NCBI GenBank assembly: GCA_023145535.1
Contig: JAGLDQ010000068.1
Span: forward strand, 1 to 5,296
Reading direction: 5' to 3'
Origin: Cocleimonas sp.
GTDB taxonomy: Bacteria; Pseudomonadota; Gammaproteobacteria; Thiotrichales; Thiotrichaceae
Length of the DNA stretch: 5,296 bases
Position numbers and translations under genes: made by a program. Below are positions 4,989 to 5,296 of this stretch, in pieces. The notes beneath the pieces were generated by a model. The model worked only from the letters and a program-made list of their open reading frames with translations. It did no database searches and was not told the origin of the DNA. Positions within the stretch are counted from its first letter, which is position 1. Each line of letters opens with the position of its first letter.

Positions 4989-5296
4989 GTGAAACAACTG
5001 TCAGAATTAATGGAACAAGCTCAAGAGGAGCTTTTATCAGCATCTGATCTTAGCGCATTAGATGATGTGCGAGTACATTATCTGGGCAAAAAAGGACAAG
5101 TGACCGCGCAGTTAAAACAGCTTGGTCAATTGCCGCCTGAAGATCGCCGTGAAGCAGGGCAAGAAATCAACCGCGTAAAACAAGCATTACAAAAATCAAT
5201 TGAAGCACGTAAAACAGCCTTACAAGAACAAGCACTCAACGCCCAGCTTGAGCAGGAAAAAATCGATATCACCTTACCTGGACGCAAAATGGATAC
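4989..5296 (+). CDS. pheS: Phenylalanyl-tRNA synthetase alpha subunit (5' part)
   Basis: The 102 visible codons encode the N-terminal part of PheS, which with PheT forms the alpha2-beta2 enzyme that charges tRNA-Phe. The sequence follows the E. coli protein closely: the helical start, DDVRVHYLGKKG (25-36), LPPEDRREAGQEINRVK (48-64) and ITLPGRKMD at the visible end, which leads into the catalytic domain. This N-terminal region forms the coiled coil that contacts tRNA. The gene continues past the window edge. I chose the GTG at 4989 because GGAG (4977-4980) sits eight bases upstream and E. coli PheS begins at the same point. An ATG at 4923 in the same frame would add 22 residues, but it lies in the terminator loop and stem. 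pheT is expected next. Confidence 0.96.
   Translation, partial: MKQLSELMEQAQEELLSASDLSALDDVRVHYLGKKGQVTAQLKQLGQLPPEDRREAGQEINRVKQALQKSIEARKTALQEQALNAQLEQEKIDITLPGRKMD

Overview
The window comes from a moderately AT-rich gammaproteobacterial chromosome. The evidence is the gene order rpmI-rplT-pheS, the close match of the start of PheS and of both ribosomal proteins to gammaproteobacterial families, and an RstA/CpxR-type response regulator next to a Spy/CpxP-type periplasmic protein. I cannot name the genus.

Left part (1-1061, minus strand): a stress-response pair. A small His-rich periplasmic Spy/CpxP-like protein (489-968) is followed by the start of an OmpR-family response regulator (1-375, cut by the window edge). 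The gap between them holds a nested inverted repeat (392-491). Upstream of the Spy-like gene are three TGTAACA copies spaced 20 and 10 bp apart. They resemble RstA and CpxR operators, so the adjacent regulator probably controls its own operon.

Middle (1140-4052, plus strand): a DUF805 four-helix membrane protein with its own recognisable promoter, then about 300 bp without a gene, then a full-length DNA topoisomerase III (topB). This TopB has a C-terminal zinc ribbon, and from memory its sequence style is nearer to TopB proteins of integrative elements and plasmids than to E. coli TopB.

Right part (4053-5296, plus strand): a translation operon. A promoter with a perfect TATAAT and a GC-rich discriminator leads into a short structured leader, then rpmI (bL35), rplT (bL20), a strong terminator/attenuator with flanking hairpins, and the 5' part of pheS. 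infC, which normally precedes rpmI, is absent and topB stands in that position. The rpmI leader instead has a hairpin that encloses a strong Shine-Dalgarno and a TTG codon opening a 15-codon frame that overlaps the rpmI start.

No CRISPR array, tRNA, rRNA, insertion sequence or clear defence system is visible. The points most worth a second look are regulatory: the operator array, the nested intergenic repeat, the rpmI leader and the rplT-pheS hairpin series.
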